From positions 1,441,001-1,505,000 of the forward strand of contig NZ_CP095743.1 of NCBI RefSeq assembly GCF_022049065.2: 64,000 nt of DNA. The letters are read 5' to 3'. A model generated the notes under the pieces. It was not told the origin of the DNA. It worked only from the letters and a program-made list of their open reading frames with translations, and did no database searches. The stretch comes from Niallia sp. Man26. Lineage in GTDB: Bacteria > Bacillota > Bacilli > Bacillales > Cytobacillaceae. The stretch's first letter is position 1. Each line of letters opens with the position of its first letter. Both the position numbers and the translations under genes were made by a program. Below, piece after piece: positions 39,527-48,355 of this stretch.

Positions 39527-40123
39527 ATGAGCTTACAAGGAAAAAGAATCGGATTTGGAATTTCTGCTTCCCACTGCACATATGCAGAAGTTATGCCGCA
39601 AGTAGAAAGGCTTGTAAGTCTTGGAGCTGATGTCGTTCCTGTTGTTACAGGCAATGTTCAGCATACAGACACAAGATTTGGTAAAGGATTGGAATGGATC
39701 GGTAAACTGGAGGAAGTAACAGGGAATGAAATTATTGACAGCATTGTCAAAGCGGAGCCTCTAGGACCTAAAATTCCCCTTGATTGCATGGTAATAGCTC
39801 CGCTTACTGGGAATAGCATGAGTAAATTCGCTAATGCTATGACAGACAATGCAGTACTTATGGCAGCAAAAGCTACGCTAAGAAACCAAAAGCCAGTCGT
39901 TTTAGGTATATCGACGAATGATGCTTTAGGCTTAAATGGAGTTAACCTAATGCGCTTGATGGCAACAAAACATATTTATTTCATTCCTTTCGGCCAGGAC
40001 GATCCAGACAAAAAGCCAAATTCCATGGTTGCAAGAATGAGCATGCTGGCTGAGACAATTAACGCTGCATTAGAAGGAAAACAAATACAGCCTGTTATCG
40101 TCGAAAAATATTTAGATAAGTGA
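39527..40123 (+). CDS. dpaB: Dipicolinate synthase subunit B (flavoprotein)
   Basis: DpaB (SpoVFB) belongs to the flavoprotein/HFCD fold. The segments RIGFGISASHCTYAEVMPQ and PLTGNSMSKFANAMTDNAV are characteristic. AAAGGAG precedes the ATG, which follows the dpaA stop immediately. 198 residues. It shows the organism is an endospore former. Confidence 0.96.
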   Translation: MSLQGKRIGFGISASHCTYAEVMPQVERLVSLGADVVPVVTGNVQHTDTRFGKGLEWIGKLEEVTGNEIIDSIVKAEPLGPKIPLDCMVIAPLTGNSMSKFANAMTDNAVLMAAKATLRNQKPVVLGISTNDALGLNGVNLMRLMATKHIYFIPFGQDDPDKKPNSMVARMSMLAETINAALEGKQIQPVIVEKYLDK

Positions 40124-40206
40124 AAATAATAGAATAATTTATACTGTTTTTTAACTTTTTGTCATATTTCAAGTAAAAAGGTTCTGTTCATATAGCACGA
40201 ATATGT

Positions 40207-40248
40207 TAAAATAGAGAATATTCATTTGGCGGCGAGCTTGTCGCCGTC
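40207..40248 (+). promoter_or_regulatory. Promoter -10 and leader hairpin of asd
   Basis: An extended -10 TGT-TAAAAT (hexamer 40207-40212) lies 85 bases before asd. The presumed 5' UTR starts with GGCGGCGA-GCTTG-TCGCCGTC (40228-40248), eight pairs including one G-U. The -35 is weak. Confidence 0.5.
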
Positions 40249-40297
40249 ATTAATTGTATAATATACAGAGAAAACACCTGAAAGAAGGGGAGCCTTT

Positions 40298-41347
40298 ATG
40301 GAGCAAAAAAAAGGATTTAATGTAGCAGTGGTTGGAGCAACTGGAGCAGTAGGACAACAAATGATTAAAACATTGGAAACAAGAGATTTTCCCATTTCAA
40401 AAATAACTCTTTTGTCTTCTAAGCGTTCTGCAGGGACAAAGGTTACTTATAAAGGCAAGGAAATCACAGTGGAGGAAGCGACACCTGAAAGCTTCCAAGG
40501 AATTGACATTGCCTTGTTCTCAGCAGGCGGAGGCGTATCAAAGGATCTTGCACCACATGCTGTAGAGCATGGTGCGATTGTAGTCGATAATACAAGTGCA
40601 TTCCGCATGGATGAAAACGTACCGTTGGTCGTTCCAGAAGTGAATGAAGAAGATTTGCATAAGCATAACGGCATTATCGCAAATCCAAACTGTTCTACTA
40701 TTCAAATGGTTGTAGCTCTTCAGCCGTTAAAAGAAAAATACGGTTTGAAGAAAGTGCTTGTCTCCACATACCAAGCTGTTTCAGGATCAGGTGCAGCAGC
40801 GGTGGATGAGCTTAACAGCCAGACGAAAGCAATCATCAATGAAGAGAGCTTTGAACCGAAAATTCTTCCAGTAAAAAGCGATAAGAAGCATTATCAAATT
40901 GCCTTCAACGCTATTCCGCAAATTGACGTATTTACGGACAACGGATTTACGTATGAAGAAATGAAAATGATTAACGAAACGAAAAAAATTATGCATGACG
41001 AGGATCTTAAAGTAGCGGCTACTTGTGTGAGAATCCCTGTTGCTACAGGCCATTCTGAATCCGTTTATTTTGAACTGGATGCAACAGACGTAACAGCATC
41101 CGATATCCAAAGCTTGCTGAAAGACGCTCCAGGTGTCATTTTGCAGGACGACATCCAAAATCAAGTATATCCAATGCCGGCTGATTGTGTCGGATCAAAT
41201 GATGTATTTGTAGGTCGTATCCGCAAAGACCTTGATACAGAAAACGGGTTTCATATGTGGGTTGTTTCCGATAACCTGCTAAAAGGTGCTGCGTGGAATT
41301 CTGTTCAAATCGCTGAAAGTCTTGTAAAACTGGGACTAGTGAAATAA
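40298..41347 (+). CDS. asd: Aspartate-semialdehyde dehydrogenase
   Basis: Asd reduces aspartyl phosphate to aspartate semialdehyde, the branch precursor of lysine/DAP, threonine and methionine. NADP motif [10 protein letters not shown] at the start and the active-site Cys132 in NPNCSTIQM are visible; the catalytic His-containing region [12 protein letters not shown] is near residue 247. 349 residues. It follows dpaAB, linking DAP and DPA supply, as in B. subtilis. Confidence 0.97.
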   Translation: MEQKKGFNVAVVGATGAVGQQMIKTLETRDFPISKITLLSSKRSAGTKVTYKGKEITVEEATPESFQGIDIALFSAGGGVSKDLAPHAVEHGAIVVDNTSAFRMDENVPLVVPEVNEEDLHKHNGIIANPNCSTIQMVVALQPLKEKYGLKKVLVSTYQAVSGSGAAAVDELNSQTKAIINEESFEPKILPVKSDKKHYQIAFNAIPQIDVFTDNGFTYEEMKMINETKKIMHDEDLKVAATCVRIPVATGHSESVYFELDATDVTASDIQSLLKDAPGVILQDDIQNQVYPMPADCVGSNDVFVGRIRKDLDTENGFHMWVVSDNLLKGAAWNSVQIAESLVKLGLVK

Positions 41348-41434
41348 ACAAGAATACACTTTTTACACAGCACATCTCTTTATTATATTCTAAGCAGCGT
41401 TGCCCTTATCATAAATTTGCGGCAAACTGTTTCA

Positions 41435-41440
41435 TATAAT
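41435..41440 (+). promoter_or_regulatory. Probable -10 element of dapG
   Basis: A perfect TATAAT; no strong -35 at 16-18 bases. Initiation here would place the first transcribed bases at the structured leader beginning 41447. Confidence 0.4.
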
Positions 41441-41446
41441 AGCAAT

Positions 41447-41519
41447 AAGGGGACATGTTTGAGGAACTGCAGCTTTCTAGCAAATGAAGATGCGGATTCT
41501 TCATAGTGATCCCCTTTTT
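41447..41519 (+). promoter_or_regulatory. Attenuator-like leader structure of dapG
   Basis: AAGGGGA (41447-41453) pairs perfectly with TCCCCTT (41510-41516), followed by Ts; inside lies ATGAAGA (41484-41490)/TCTTCAT (41498-41504). The folded region is terminator-like and spans the first 70 or so transcribed bases. It is not a lysine riboswitch by sequence. Confidence 0.55.
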
Positions 41520-41560
41520 ATTAAGAAACACTTTTTAAAAGTGTCCAGAGGTGTATAGCA

Positions 41561-42787
41561 ATGACAAACATAGTAGTACAGAAATTCGGAGGAACATCTG
41601 TAAGAGATGAAAACAGCCGAAATCAAGCAAAAGAGCATATTCAAGACGCTTTAGCAAGCGGTAAAAAGGTAGTAGTTGTTGTATCTGCAATGGGAAGAAA
41701 AGGAGAGCCGTATGCAACAGATACTCTTCTGTCTCTAATTGGAGGTTCTGACAGTCATTTAAGCAAAAGAGAAAATGACTTGCTGCTATCTTGTGGAGAA
41801 ATCATTTCCAGCGTTGTGTTCACACAGCTTTTACTGGAAAATGACATAAAAGCAGCTGCACTTACAGGCGCACAAGCTGGCTTCATCACAAACGATGATT
41901 TTACGAACGCAAGAATATTGGAAATGGATTGCACTCGCGTATTAAAAGAGCTTGAAACACATGATGTCGTCGTAGTAGCCGGATTCCAAGGTGCTGCTAC
42001 AAACGGAGATACGACTACTTTAGGCAGAGGGGGCAGTGATACTTCTGCAGCAGCATTAGGCGCAGCTTTAAATGCTGAAGTAATCGATATTTTCACAGAT
42101 GTGGAAGGCATCATGACTGCAGATCCGCGCATTGCAGAAAATGCAAGACCTCTTTCTGTTGTCACATATACAGAGGTGTGCAATATGGCGTATCAAGGTG
42201 CTAAGGTAATTCACCCTAGAGCTGTGGAAATTGCAATGCAGGCGAAAGTTCCAATCCGCATTCGTTCCACACATTCAAAGGGAACTGGTACGCTTGTGAC
42301 ATCTAGCAGTGATGACAATAAAGGCAGTGATATCCAGGAAAGACCAGTAACGGGGATTGCTCATGTAGCAAACGTTACTCAAATTAAAGTTCTCGCCAAA
42401 AAAGACCAATATGATCTGCAATCACAAGTCTTTAAAGCGATGGCCAATGAAGAAATCAGTGTTGACTTTATTAATATTTCACTGAACAGTGTTGTTTACA
42501 CTGTAACCGATGAAATGGCTAAAAAGGCGACAGCTGTTCTTCAGGAAATGGGCTATGACCCGATTGTAGAGAGTGAATGTGCAAAGGTATCTGTAGTTGG
42601 TGCCGGCATGGCAGGTGTACCTGGTGTCACTTCAAAAATAGTCACTGCACTTTCAGGTGAGGGAATTCGTATTTTGCAATCAGCGGATAGCCATACAACC
42701 ATTTGGGTCCTCGTTAAACAGGAAGATTTAGTACGTGCTGTAAATGTATTGCATGATTCGTTTGATTTAGATAAGGAACAGCATTAA
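41561..42787 (+). CDS. dapG: Aspartokinase I (DapG), alpha/beta overlapping start
   Basis: DapG phosphorylates aspartate; the B. subtilis enzyme is inhibited by meso-diaminopimelate. The kinase domain begins IVVQKFGGTSVRDENSR and contains GFQGAATNGDTTTLGRGGSD; two ACT domains occupy about residues 265-405. 408 residues. In B. subtilis an internal start yields a separate beta subunit; I did not identify it here with confidence. It lies between asd and dapA, behind the attenuator-like leader. Confidence 0.95.
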   Translation: MTNIVVQKFGGTSVRDENSRNQAKEHIQDALASGKKVVVVVSAMGRKGEPYATDTLLSLIGGSDSHLSKRENDLLLSCGEIISSVVFTQLLLENDIKAAALTGAQAGFITNDDFTNARILEMDCTRVLKELETHDVVVVAGFQGAATNGDTTTLGRGGSDTSAAALGAALNAEVIDIFTDVEGIMTADPRIAENARPLSVVTYTEVCNMAYQGAKVIHPRAVEIAMQAKVPIRIRSTHSKGTGTLVTSSSDDNKGSDIQERPVTGIAHVANVTQIKVLAKKDQYDLQSQVFKAMANEEISVDFINISLNSVVYTVTDEMAKKATAVLQEMGYDPIVESECAKVSVVGAGMAGVPGVTSKIVTALSGEGIRILQSADSHTTIWVLVKQEDLVRAVNVLHDSFDLDKEQH

Positions 42788-42824
42788 TCACAACAAGATT
42801 GAAAATGAGAATAGGAGTGGAACG

Positions 42825-43688
42825 ATGGGTTTATTTGGTAGAGTGTCAACGGCCATGATTACACCATTTGATGCAAAGGGACATATTGATTTTCCAAAAA
42901 CAACACAGATTGTTAACCATTTGATAGCAAATGGAACAGATTCCTTAGTTGTTGCAGGAACGACAGGCGAATCTCCAACATTATCAAAACAGGAAAAGAT
43001 AGCATTATTCAAACATGTGGTAAAGGTAGTGGAAAAGAGAGTTCCAATCATCGCAGGGACTGGTAGTAATAACACTTATGACTCCATCGAGATGACAAAA
43101 GAAGCAGAACGGGCTGGGGTGGATGCCGTAATGGTTGTAGGCCCATACTATAACAAGCCAAACCAAGAAGGCATGTATCAGCATGTGAAGGCAGTCGCAG
43201 ATAGCACAACCCTTCCAGTCATGATTTATAATATTCCAGGTCGTTCTGCTGTAAATATCGAACCCGAAACAATTATTCGATTATCAGCTGTTGAAAATAT
43301 TGTTGCAGTTAAGGAAGCAAGTGGAAACTTAAACAACATCACAAAAATTATCGCAGGCACCCCGGATGATTTTTATGTGTACAGCGGAGATGACAGCTTA
43401 ACATTGCCATTGCTTTCCGTTGGCGGAACAGGAGTTATCTCTGTTGCCTCACATGTAATCGGTCCAGAAATGCAGGAAATGGTTGGTGCTTTCCTTGAAG
43501 GAAACTACAAAAAAGCAGCGCAAATGCATCAAAAATTGCTGCCTGTCATGACTGCACTATTTGCTGCACCGAACCCAGTGCCAGTTAAAACAGCCCTGCA
43601 ATTAAAGGGAATTGATGTTGGATCTGTCAGATTGCCTCTAGTGCCGCTGACAGAAGAAGAGAGAACAAAACTAGCAAGCTTTTTCTAA
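42825..43688 (+). CDS. dapA: 4-hydroxy-tetrahydrodipicolinate synthase
   Basis: DapA condenses pyruvate with aspartate semialdehyde, supplying both DAP for the cell wall and the precursor for dipicolinate. The Schiff-base lysine is Lys163 (AVKEASGN); YNIPGRS near residue 135 and GTTGESPTLS near 44 are also conserved. 287 residues; AGGAGTGG precedes the ATG. The spacing to dapG is 37 bases, so co-transcription is expected. Confidence 0.97.
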   Translation: MGLFGRVSTAMITPFDAKGHIDFPKTTQIVNHLIANGTDSLVVAGTTGESPTLSKQEKIALFKHVVKVVEKRVPIIAGTGSNNTYDSIEMTKEAERAGVDAVMVVGPYYNKPNQEGMYQHVKAVADSTTLPVMIYNIPGRSAVNIEPETIIRLSAVENIVAVKEASGNLNNITKIIAGTPDDFYVYSGDDSLTLPLLSVGGTGVISVASHVIGPEMQEMVGAFLEGNYKKAAQMHQKLLPVMTALFAAPNPVPVKTALQLKGIDVGSVRLPLVPLTEEERTKLASFF

Positions 43689-43807
43689 TGCAGTTATTAG
43701 TGGATAGATCAGTTAAGTAAACGAAGCAAAATAGGAATTACATAGCTAGTCTATCCATATAGACGTAAAACAATTTTAGTCAAGGCTTATAGACATGTGG
43801 AAAAAAC

Positions 43808-43872
43808 AAATCCAGATTTCCCGTTAAGCCCTGCTGTGCTTGCAGTAGAACTTCGGGAGATTTGGATTTTTT
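43808..43872 (+). terminator. Sixteen-pair terminator/attenuator before the permease
   Basis: AAATCCAGATTTCCCG pairs with CGGGAGATTTGGATTT without mismatch (two G-U), enclosing CTGC/GCAG, then Ts. It ends about 50 bases before the permease and about 120 after dapA. Confidence 0.85.
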
Positions 43873-43920
43873 GTTTCATTTTGTTATTATTGGTTATTCA
43901 TTGTTTAGGAGGATTTGAAA

Positions 43921-45258
43921 TTGGAGACAAAGAATACGCTGCAGAAAAAATTGCAGCCGAGACATATCAGCCTTATGGCGATGGGAGGGGCAATTGGGAC
44001 AGGCATCTTTAAAGGAAGCGGAGAAACAGTAGGTGTCGCTGGTCCAGGAGTAGTTGTTACTTATATTTTTGCCGGTTTATTATTATTAGTCGTGATGGGA
44101 GCCATTGCTGAAATGGCGATTGCATACCCAAACACAAATATGAAGGGCTTCATTTTAAAGGCTTTTGGAAGCAGAATGTCTTTTATTGTTGGCTGGCTTT
44201 ACTGTGTTCTGTGGCTTGCCGTTTGTATTATTGAAGTGGTTGTAGCAGGAAGCTTTTTGCAATATTGGTTTCCAAACATTCCATTATGGGTATTAAGCAT
44301 TCTTTGTACCATATTTATTTTGAGCATCAATTTGATGAACGTAAAGCATTATGGAGAGTTTGAGTTTTGGTTTGCTGGCATTAAAATCGCAATGATTATC
44401 GTCTTTATTATATTAGGTGCCGGTATCTTATTTGGCATCATTCCTTCAGATGGAGCAGATTATTTCCGCAATTATACAGAGCATGGAGGCTTTTTCCCGA
44501 ATGGGTGGTCATCCATTTTTGCAGCACTATTAGTAGTTATGTTTTCATATGGTGGCTCTGAGCTTATCGGTGTTACCGTAACAGAGGCGCAAGATGCAGA
44601 AAAGATTCTGCCGAAAGTTATTAAAAGTTTTATTTTCCGCATTGTGCTTTTCTATACATTGCCAATTCTTGTTATATGCGGATTGATTCCTTGGAATGAA
44701 TTGACAGAATCTTCAAGCCCGTTTGTACAGGTGCTTTCCATGTCAGGTCTTCAAGGAGCTGCACATGTGATGAACTTTATTTTAATTATCGCGGTGTTAT
44801 CCGCAGCAAACTCGGGCATTTACGGCTGTACTAGAATGCTTCACTCTCTTGCAGAGGAAGGAGAGGCGCCTAAGGCTTTCAGTAAATTATCAAAAAGCGG
44901 TGTGCCGACATACAGTTTAATACTGACAGGGATAGTATTGATTCTCGGATCAATGATTGCTTTAGTCGCACAAGATGAAGTCTTTACGATTCTAATGGCA
45001 TTCCCAGGCTTTGTCGTATCAATCGTTTGGGTAAGTATTTGCCTTGCTCAAATCAAACTGCGCAAAAGCTATCCGACAATGCCGAGTTTTCGTCTATGGG
45101 GATATCCATATATCACAGGACTTGCAGCTGCAGCACTAACATTAATCAGCATCAGCTTTGTATTAAATAAAGACAACCGAATAAGCATTATGGCATGTTT
45201 GCTTGTACTAGTTTACTTAATCATACATGCGGCATTTAAATTTAAGAAAACAAAATAA
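43921..45258 (+). CDS. Amino-acid permease (APC/AAT family)
   Basis: A polytopic transporter of the amino-acid/polyamine/organocation superfamily with about twelve hydrophobic segments; the first helix contains MAMGGAIGTGIFKGSGE, typical of AAT-type permeases. TTG 43921 is chosen, eight bases after AGGAGG; TTG 43915 is only two bases from that SD. 445 residues. The substrate cannot be read from sequence; being next to dapA, lysine or another aspartate-family compound is a guess. It is not present at this place in B. subtilis. It ends in a strong terminator. Confidence 0.9.
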   Translation: METKNTLQKKLQPRHISLMAMGGAIGTGIFKGSGETVGVAGPGVVVTYIFAGLLLLVVMGAIAEMAIAYPNTNMKGFILKAFGSRMSFIVGWLYCVLWLAVCIIEVVVAGSFLQYWFPNIPLWVLSILCTIFILSINLMNVKHYGEFEFWFAGIKIAMIIVFIILGAGILFGIIPSDGADYFRNYTEHGGFFPNGWSSIFAALLVVMFSYGGSELIGVTVTEAQDAEKILPKVIKSFIFRIVLFYTLPILVICGLIPWNELTESSSPFVQVLSMSGLQGAAHVMNFILIIAVLSAANSGIYGCTRMLHSLAEEGEAPKAFSKLSKSGVPTYSLILTGIVLILGSMIALVAQDEVFTILMAFPGFVVSIVWVSICLAQIKLRKSYPTMPSFRLWGYPYITGLAAAALTLISISFVLNKDNRISIMACLLVLVYLIIHAAFKFKKTK

Positions 45259-45303
45259 AAAACATGCTTTTGCATAAGGATTTTTCTTGCAAAAGCGTTT
45301 TTT
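45257..45303 (+). terminator. Intrinsic terminator after the permease
   Basis: AAAAAAC-at-GCTTTTGCA pairs with TGCAAAAGC-GTTTTTT around a 13-base loop; starts in the stop codon. Confidence 0.92.
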
Positions 45304-45361
45304 ACTCTAAGGTAACGCCGTATTTCTCCCTCCATCTTGCAGGCGTTTTCTTTGAAATTGG

Positions 45362-45391
45362 TTGTAAACATTTAAATAGATAAAGTATAAT
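45362..45391 (+). promoter_or_regulatory. Sigma-A promoter of rnjB
   Basis: TTGTAA, 18 bases, TATAAT, about 50 bases before the gene. Confidence 0.7.
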
Positions 45392-45441
45392 ATTGTTAAC
45401 TGATCAATGGTCGGCTAACTCAACATAGGAGGAAACAAAAA

Positions 45442-47118
45442 TTGAAAACAAATGAAAAGATAAAGCTGGTCGCCCTCGGAGGAGTAGGGGAGAACGGAAA
45501 AAATATGTTGGCAGTCGAAGTCGATGAAGACATATTTGTAATTGACGCTGGCTTAATGTATCCACAAAACGAGATGCTTGGAATTGATATTGTTGTTCCA
45601 GATATCTCTTATTTAAAGCAGAACGAAGAAAAAGTAAAAGGTATCTTTTTGACGCACGGACATGAGGACCATATTGGGGGTCTATCCTTCTTTTTAAGAG
45701 AGCTGAACGTACCTGTTTATACGACAAGGCTTACTGCTGAACTGGCAAAAGAGAAAATGAAGGAACAGGACTTTAAAGGGCAAGTTCGTTTTGAAATTGT
45801 CACATCAAAAACTGTTCTGAAATTCCCTTCTGCGTCTGTATCCTTTTTTAAAGTGAACCACAGTATTCCTGACAGTATTGCTATTGTCATTCACACTTCT
45901 GAAGGTGCGATTGTACATACTGGCGACTTTAAATTTGACCAAACTGCAGGCGATCTTTATAAGCCGGAATTTGCAGAGATGGCGAAAATTGGGGAGAAAG
46001 GCGTTCTTTGCTTGCTTTCTGACAGTACGGATGCAGACAAGCCGGGCTACTCAACGTCAGATGCAGTCGTAACAGAGGAATTGACAGCTGCTTTTCTTCG
46101 TACAAAAGGCCGAATAATTGCAACTGTGTTCGCAACAGATTTGAACAGAATTCAACATATCTTTGATGCAGCTGCGAAGGCAAAGCGCAAGATTGCGATA
46201 ATGGGGAAAAACCTTCAAGTTATCTTAAATATTGCGATGAAGCACGGTTATATCGATATTGCCGAAGATATTCTAGTATCATTCCAGGAAATCCAAGGAT
46301 TTGAGAAAAATCAAACGATTATTTTAACAACAGGAAACAAAGGTGAACCTGTTGAAGCGCTGCAAAGAATGGCAAGGAAAAACCATAAGCAAGTAAATAT
46401 TGGCGATGGAGATACAATTCTATTTGCAGCATCTTCACTCCTTGGCAGTGAAGTGTTTGTTGGAAAAACAATCGACATGCTTTACCGACTTGGTGCAAGT
46501 GTCCTTACAGGAAACAAAACATTCAATAGTTCGAATCATGGTAGCCAAGAAGAGCTTAAGCTTATGATCAATATTCTAAAGCCGAAATTCTTCCTGCCGA
46601 TTCACGGGGAATACCGCGTGTTGAAAGCACATGCTCAGCTAGCGGAAAAAACCGGCTTGCAACCGCAAAATATCCATATCCCTGAACTAGGTGAAATGAT
46701 TGAAATTAAAGACGGCAAGCTTCGTTTAAGCGGCAAGGTTCAATCAGGCAATGTACTTATTGACGGAAGCGGTATTGGCGATGTCGGCAATATTGTTTTA
46801 AGAGACCGTAAACTTTTATCACAGGACGGAATTTTGACAGTTGTCGTAACATTGAATAAGCAAGAGCGAAAAATCTCTGCCGGACCTGAAATTATTACTA
46901 GAGGATTTGTCTACGTTAGAGAGTCCGAACAGCTGCTTGAAGAAGCTGCAAATCGGGTTAAAGACATTGTCGAAAAAAGCATTAGCAAAGACAGCTTTGA
47001 TTGGACAGGCATTAAACAAGATATTAGAGATACATTAAATCAGTTCTTGTACGAAAAAACAAAGCGCAGACCGATGATTCTGCCGATTATTATGGAAGTT
47101 AAAACGCCAAGAAAGTAA
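45442..47118 (+). CDS. rnjB: Ribonuclease J (RNase J2-like)
   Basis: A metallo-beta-lactamase/beta-CASP ribonuclease with endo- and 5'-3' exonuclease activity in RNA turnover. The metal motif HGHEDHIGG is at about residues 73-81, GDFKFDQT follows near 160, and the beta-CASP motifs and C-terminal domain are complete (558 residues). By position it is rnjB (ymfA). From memory B. subtilis RNase J2 has an altered metal motif; here it is intact, so the enzyme may be more active. Start TTG 45442 with AGGAGG nine bases upstream; ATG 45451 is a possible alternative. Confidence 0.93.
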   Translation: MKTNEKIKLVALGGVGENGKNMLAVEVDEDIFVIDAGLMYPQNEMLGIDIVVPDISYLKQNEEKVKGIFLTHGHEDHIGGLSFFLRELNVPVYTTRLTAELAKEKMKEQDFKGQVRFEIVTSKTVLKFPSASVSFFKVNHSIPDSIAIVIHTSEGAIVHTGDFKFDQTAGDLYKPEFAEMAKIGEKGVLCLLSDSTDADKPGYSTSDAVVTEELTAAFLRTKGRIIATVFATDLNRIQHIFDAAAKAKRKIAIMGKNLQVILNIAMKHGYIDIAEDILVSFQEIQGFEKNQTIILTTGNKGEPVEALQRMARKNHKQVNIGDGDTILFAASSLLGSEVFVGKTIDMLYRLGASVLTGNKTFNSSNHGSQEELKLMINILKPKFFLPIHGEYRVLKAHAQLAEKTGLQPQNIHIPELGEMIEIKDGKLRLSGKVQSGNVLIDGSGIGDVGNIVLRDRKLLSQDGILTVVVTLNKQERKISAGPEIITRGFVYVRESEQLLEEAANRVKDIVEKSISKDSFDWTGIKQDIRDTLNQFLYEKTKRRPMILPIIMEVKTPRK

Positions 47119-47122
47119 GGAT

Positions 47123-47158
47123 AAAAAAGTTTCCTTGTGCAATCAAGGAAACTTTTTT
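47123..47158 (+). terminator. Intrinsic terminator after rnjB
   Basis: AAAAAAGTTTCCTTG-TGCAAT-CAAGGAAACTTTTTT, fifteen perfect pairs. Confidence 0.95.
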
Positions 47159-47226
47159 GCATGTACGTTTCCTTCAAAGGAAAGATTAGTGGGTAGATAT
47201 GGCGTTTAACATTATGAGGTGACAAA

Positions 47227-47382
47227 ATGAGCAAAGCAAAAGGCAAGAGTGGTATAGGCAGAGGGACCGGTAAAAAAGGCTGGAACCGCTGGCAGGCTAG
47301 TGCTAAAAAAGCCAAAAGTGCAAAACCCTATAAAAGCAAAGGGGTAAAACACAAACAAGATAGTGAAAACGAACAAGGATAA
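47227..47382 (+). CDS. 51-residue very basic small protein (DUF3934-like)
   Basis: ATG 47227, with GAGGTG five bases upstream, opens a 51-codon frame for a Lys/Gly/Ser-rich protein beginning MSKAKGKSGIGRGTGKKGWN and containing RWQASAKKAKSAKPYKSKG. It has no hydrophobic segment and would be strongly basic, suggesting nucleic-acid or ribosome binding. The pattern resembles a short Bacillus family I recall as DUF3934, unverified. It is flanked by terminators at 47123 and 47392, so it is a stand-alone unit. Confidence 0.75.
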   Translation: MSKAKGKSGIGRGTGKKGWNRWQASAKKAKSAKPYKSKGVKHKQDSENEQG

Positions 47383-47391
47383 ACGGGAGTA

Positions 47392-47421
47392 GGATCTTGC
47401 TATGAGCAAGGTCCTTTCTTT
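47392..47421 (+). terminator. Intrinsic terminator after the small basic protein
   Basis: GGATCTTGCT-ATG-AGCAAGGTCC, ten pairs (one G-U), then TTTCTTT. Confidence 0.85.
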
Positions 47422-47461
47422 ATGCTCATATCCTTACAGTCTTAAACGGCACCTGGCTTGA

Positions 47462-47554
47462 TTACGATGTCGAATAGAAAGATATTAAAAGGACAAGCAC
47501 ATTAATGTTCAGCCAAATGACGAGGCTTTGCGGAATTTTTATTTTGGTTCGCAT
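47462..47554 (-). CDS. Candidate 30-residue membrane miniprotein on reverse strand
   Basis: On the reverse strand AGAAGGAG (47568-47561) lies six bases before ATG 47554-47552, opening a 30-codon frame: basic N-terminus MRTKIKIPQS, then a hydrophobic stretch LVIWLNINVLVLLISF, ending SYSTS-like polar residues and TAA at 47464-47462. It is the only reverse-oriented candidate gene in the window. No family recognised and no clear reverse promoter found; the SD spacing and the membrane-like sequence are the only support. Confidence 0.45.
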   Translation of the reverse strand: MRTKIKIPQSLVIWLNINVLVLLISFYSTS

Positions 47555-47611
47555 GAAATTCTCCTTCTAGCTTCATAATAAAAACATCATGTGAAAGGAA
47601 GGGAGAAAATT

Positions 47612-48355
47612 ATGGCTAACCGAAATGAAGCAAATAATACAGAAGAGACTCAGCCAAAAGAAGACAAACCAGCATCTTCTTTAATGGAAAAAATACAGCA
47701 GCTTGGTCAAACGAATGTACCGCAACTATCGCAGGATTCTAAAATACATTGTTTAACAATTGTTGGGCAGATTGAAGGACATCTTCAGCTTCCGCCACAA
47801 AATAAAACAACTAAATATGAGCATCTTATTCCGCAAATTGTCGCCATTGAGCAAAACCCGAAGATTGAAGGAGTACTTGTCATTTTGAATACAGTCGGCG
47901 GTGATGTAGAGGCAGGTTTGGCAATTTCTGAAATGCTTGCTAGCCTTTCTAAGCCAACTGTTTCCCTTGTGCTAGGGGGAGGACATTCAATTGGTGTGCC
48001 GATTGCTGTATCTTGTGATTATTCATTCATAGCAGAAACAGCAACAATGACGATACATCCAATTCGTTTGACAGGTCTTGTTATTGGAGTTCCGCAAACC
48101 TTTGAGTATTTGGATAAGATGCAGGAGCGAGTAGTGAAATTCGTGACAAAGCACAGCAAAATTGAAGAAGATGGCTTTAAAGACTTAATGTTTGCAAAAG
48201 GTAACCTGACAAGGGATATTGGAACAAATGTAATTGGCAGTGATGCAGTGACGTCTGGACTGATTGACAGTGTCGGCGGAGTGGGCGAAGCGATGACAAA
48301 GCTAAATGAGCTCATTGAACTGAATAAAGATAAGAACGAAGGTATCGTACAATGA
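47612..48355 (+). CDS. tepA: ClpP-class protease TepA
   Basis: TepA (YmfB) is a ClpP-like serine peptidase described as a translocation-enhancing protein and, in spores, as involved in SASP degradation. The nucleophile Ser is in GGGHSIGVP (near residue 130) and the His in TIHPIRLTG. The N-terminal 30 residues are charged and probably disordered. ATG 47612 with GGAAGGGAG six bases upstream gives 247 residues; GTG 47591 overlaps the SD region and is rejected. Its stop overlaps ylzJ. Confidence 0.93.
   Translation: MANRNEANNTEETQPKEDKPASSLMEKIQQLGQTNVPQLSQDSKIHCLTIVGQIEGHLQLPPQNKTTKYEHLIPQIVAIEQNPKIEGVLVILNTVGGDVEAGLAISEMLASLSKPTVSLVLGGGHSIGVPIAVSCDYSFIAETATMTIHPIRLTGLVIGVPQTFEYLDKMQERVVKFVTKHSKIEEDGFKDLMFAKGNLTRDIGTNVIGSDAVTSGLIDSVGGVGEAMTKLNELIELNKDKNEGIVQ

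Noticed and set aside
41447..41519. Lysine riboswitch (L-box) controlling dapG
   Set aside because: Far too short for the lysine aptamer and lacking its conserved core; an unspecific attenuator-like structure remains.
43797..44012. 72-codon open frame (start 43797) overlapping the permease start
   Set aside because: It lies in the terminator hairpin at 43808-43872 and in another frame of the permease; no SD and no family resemblance.
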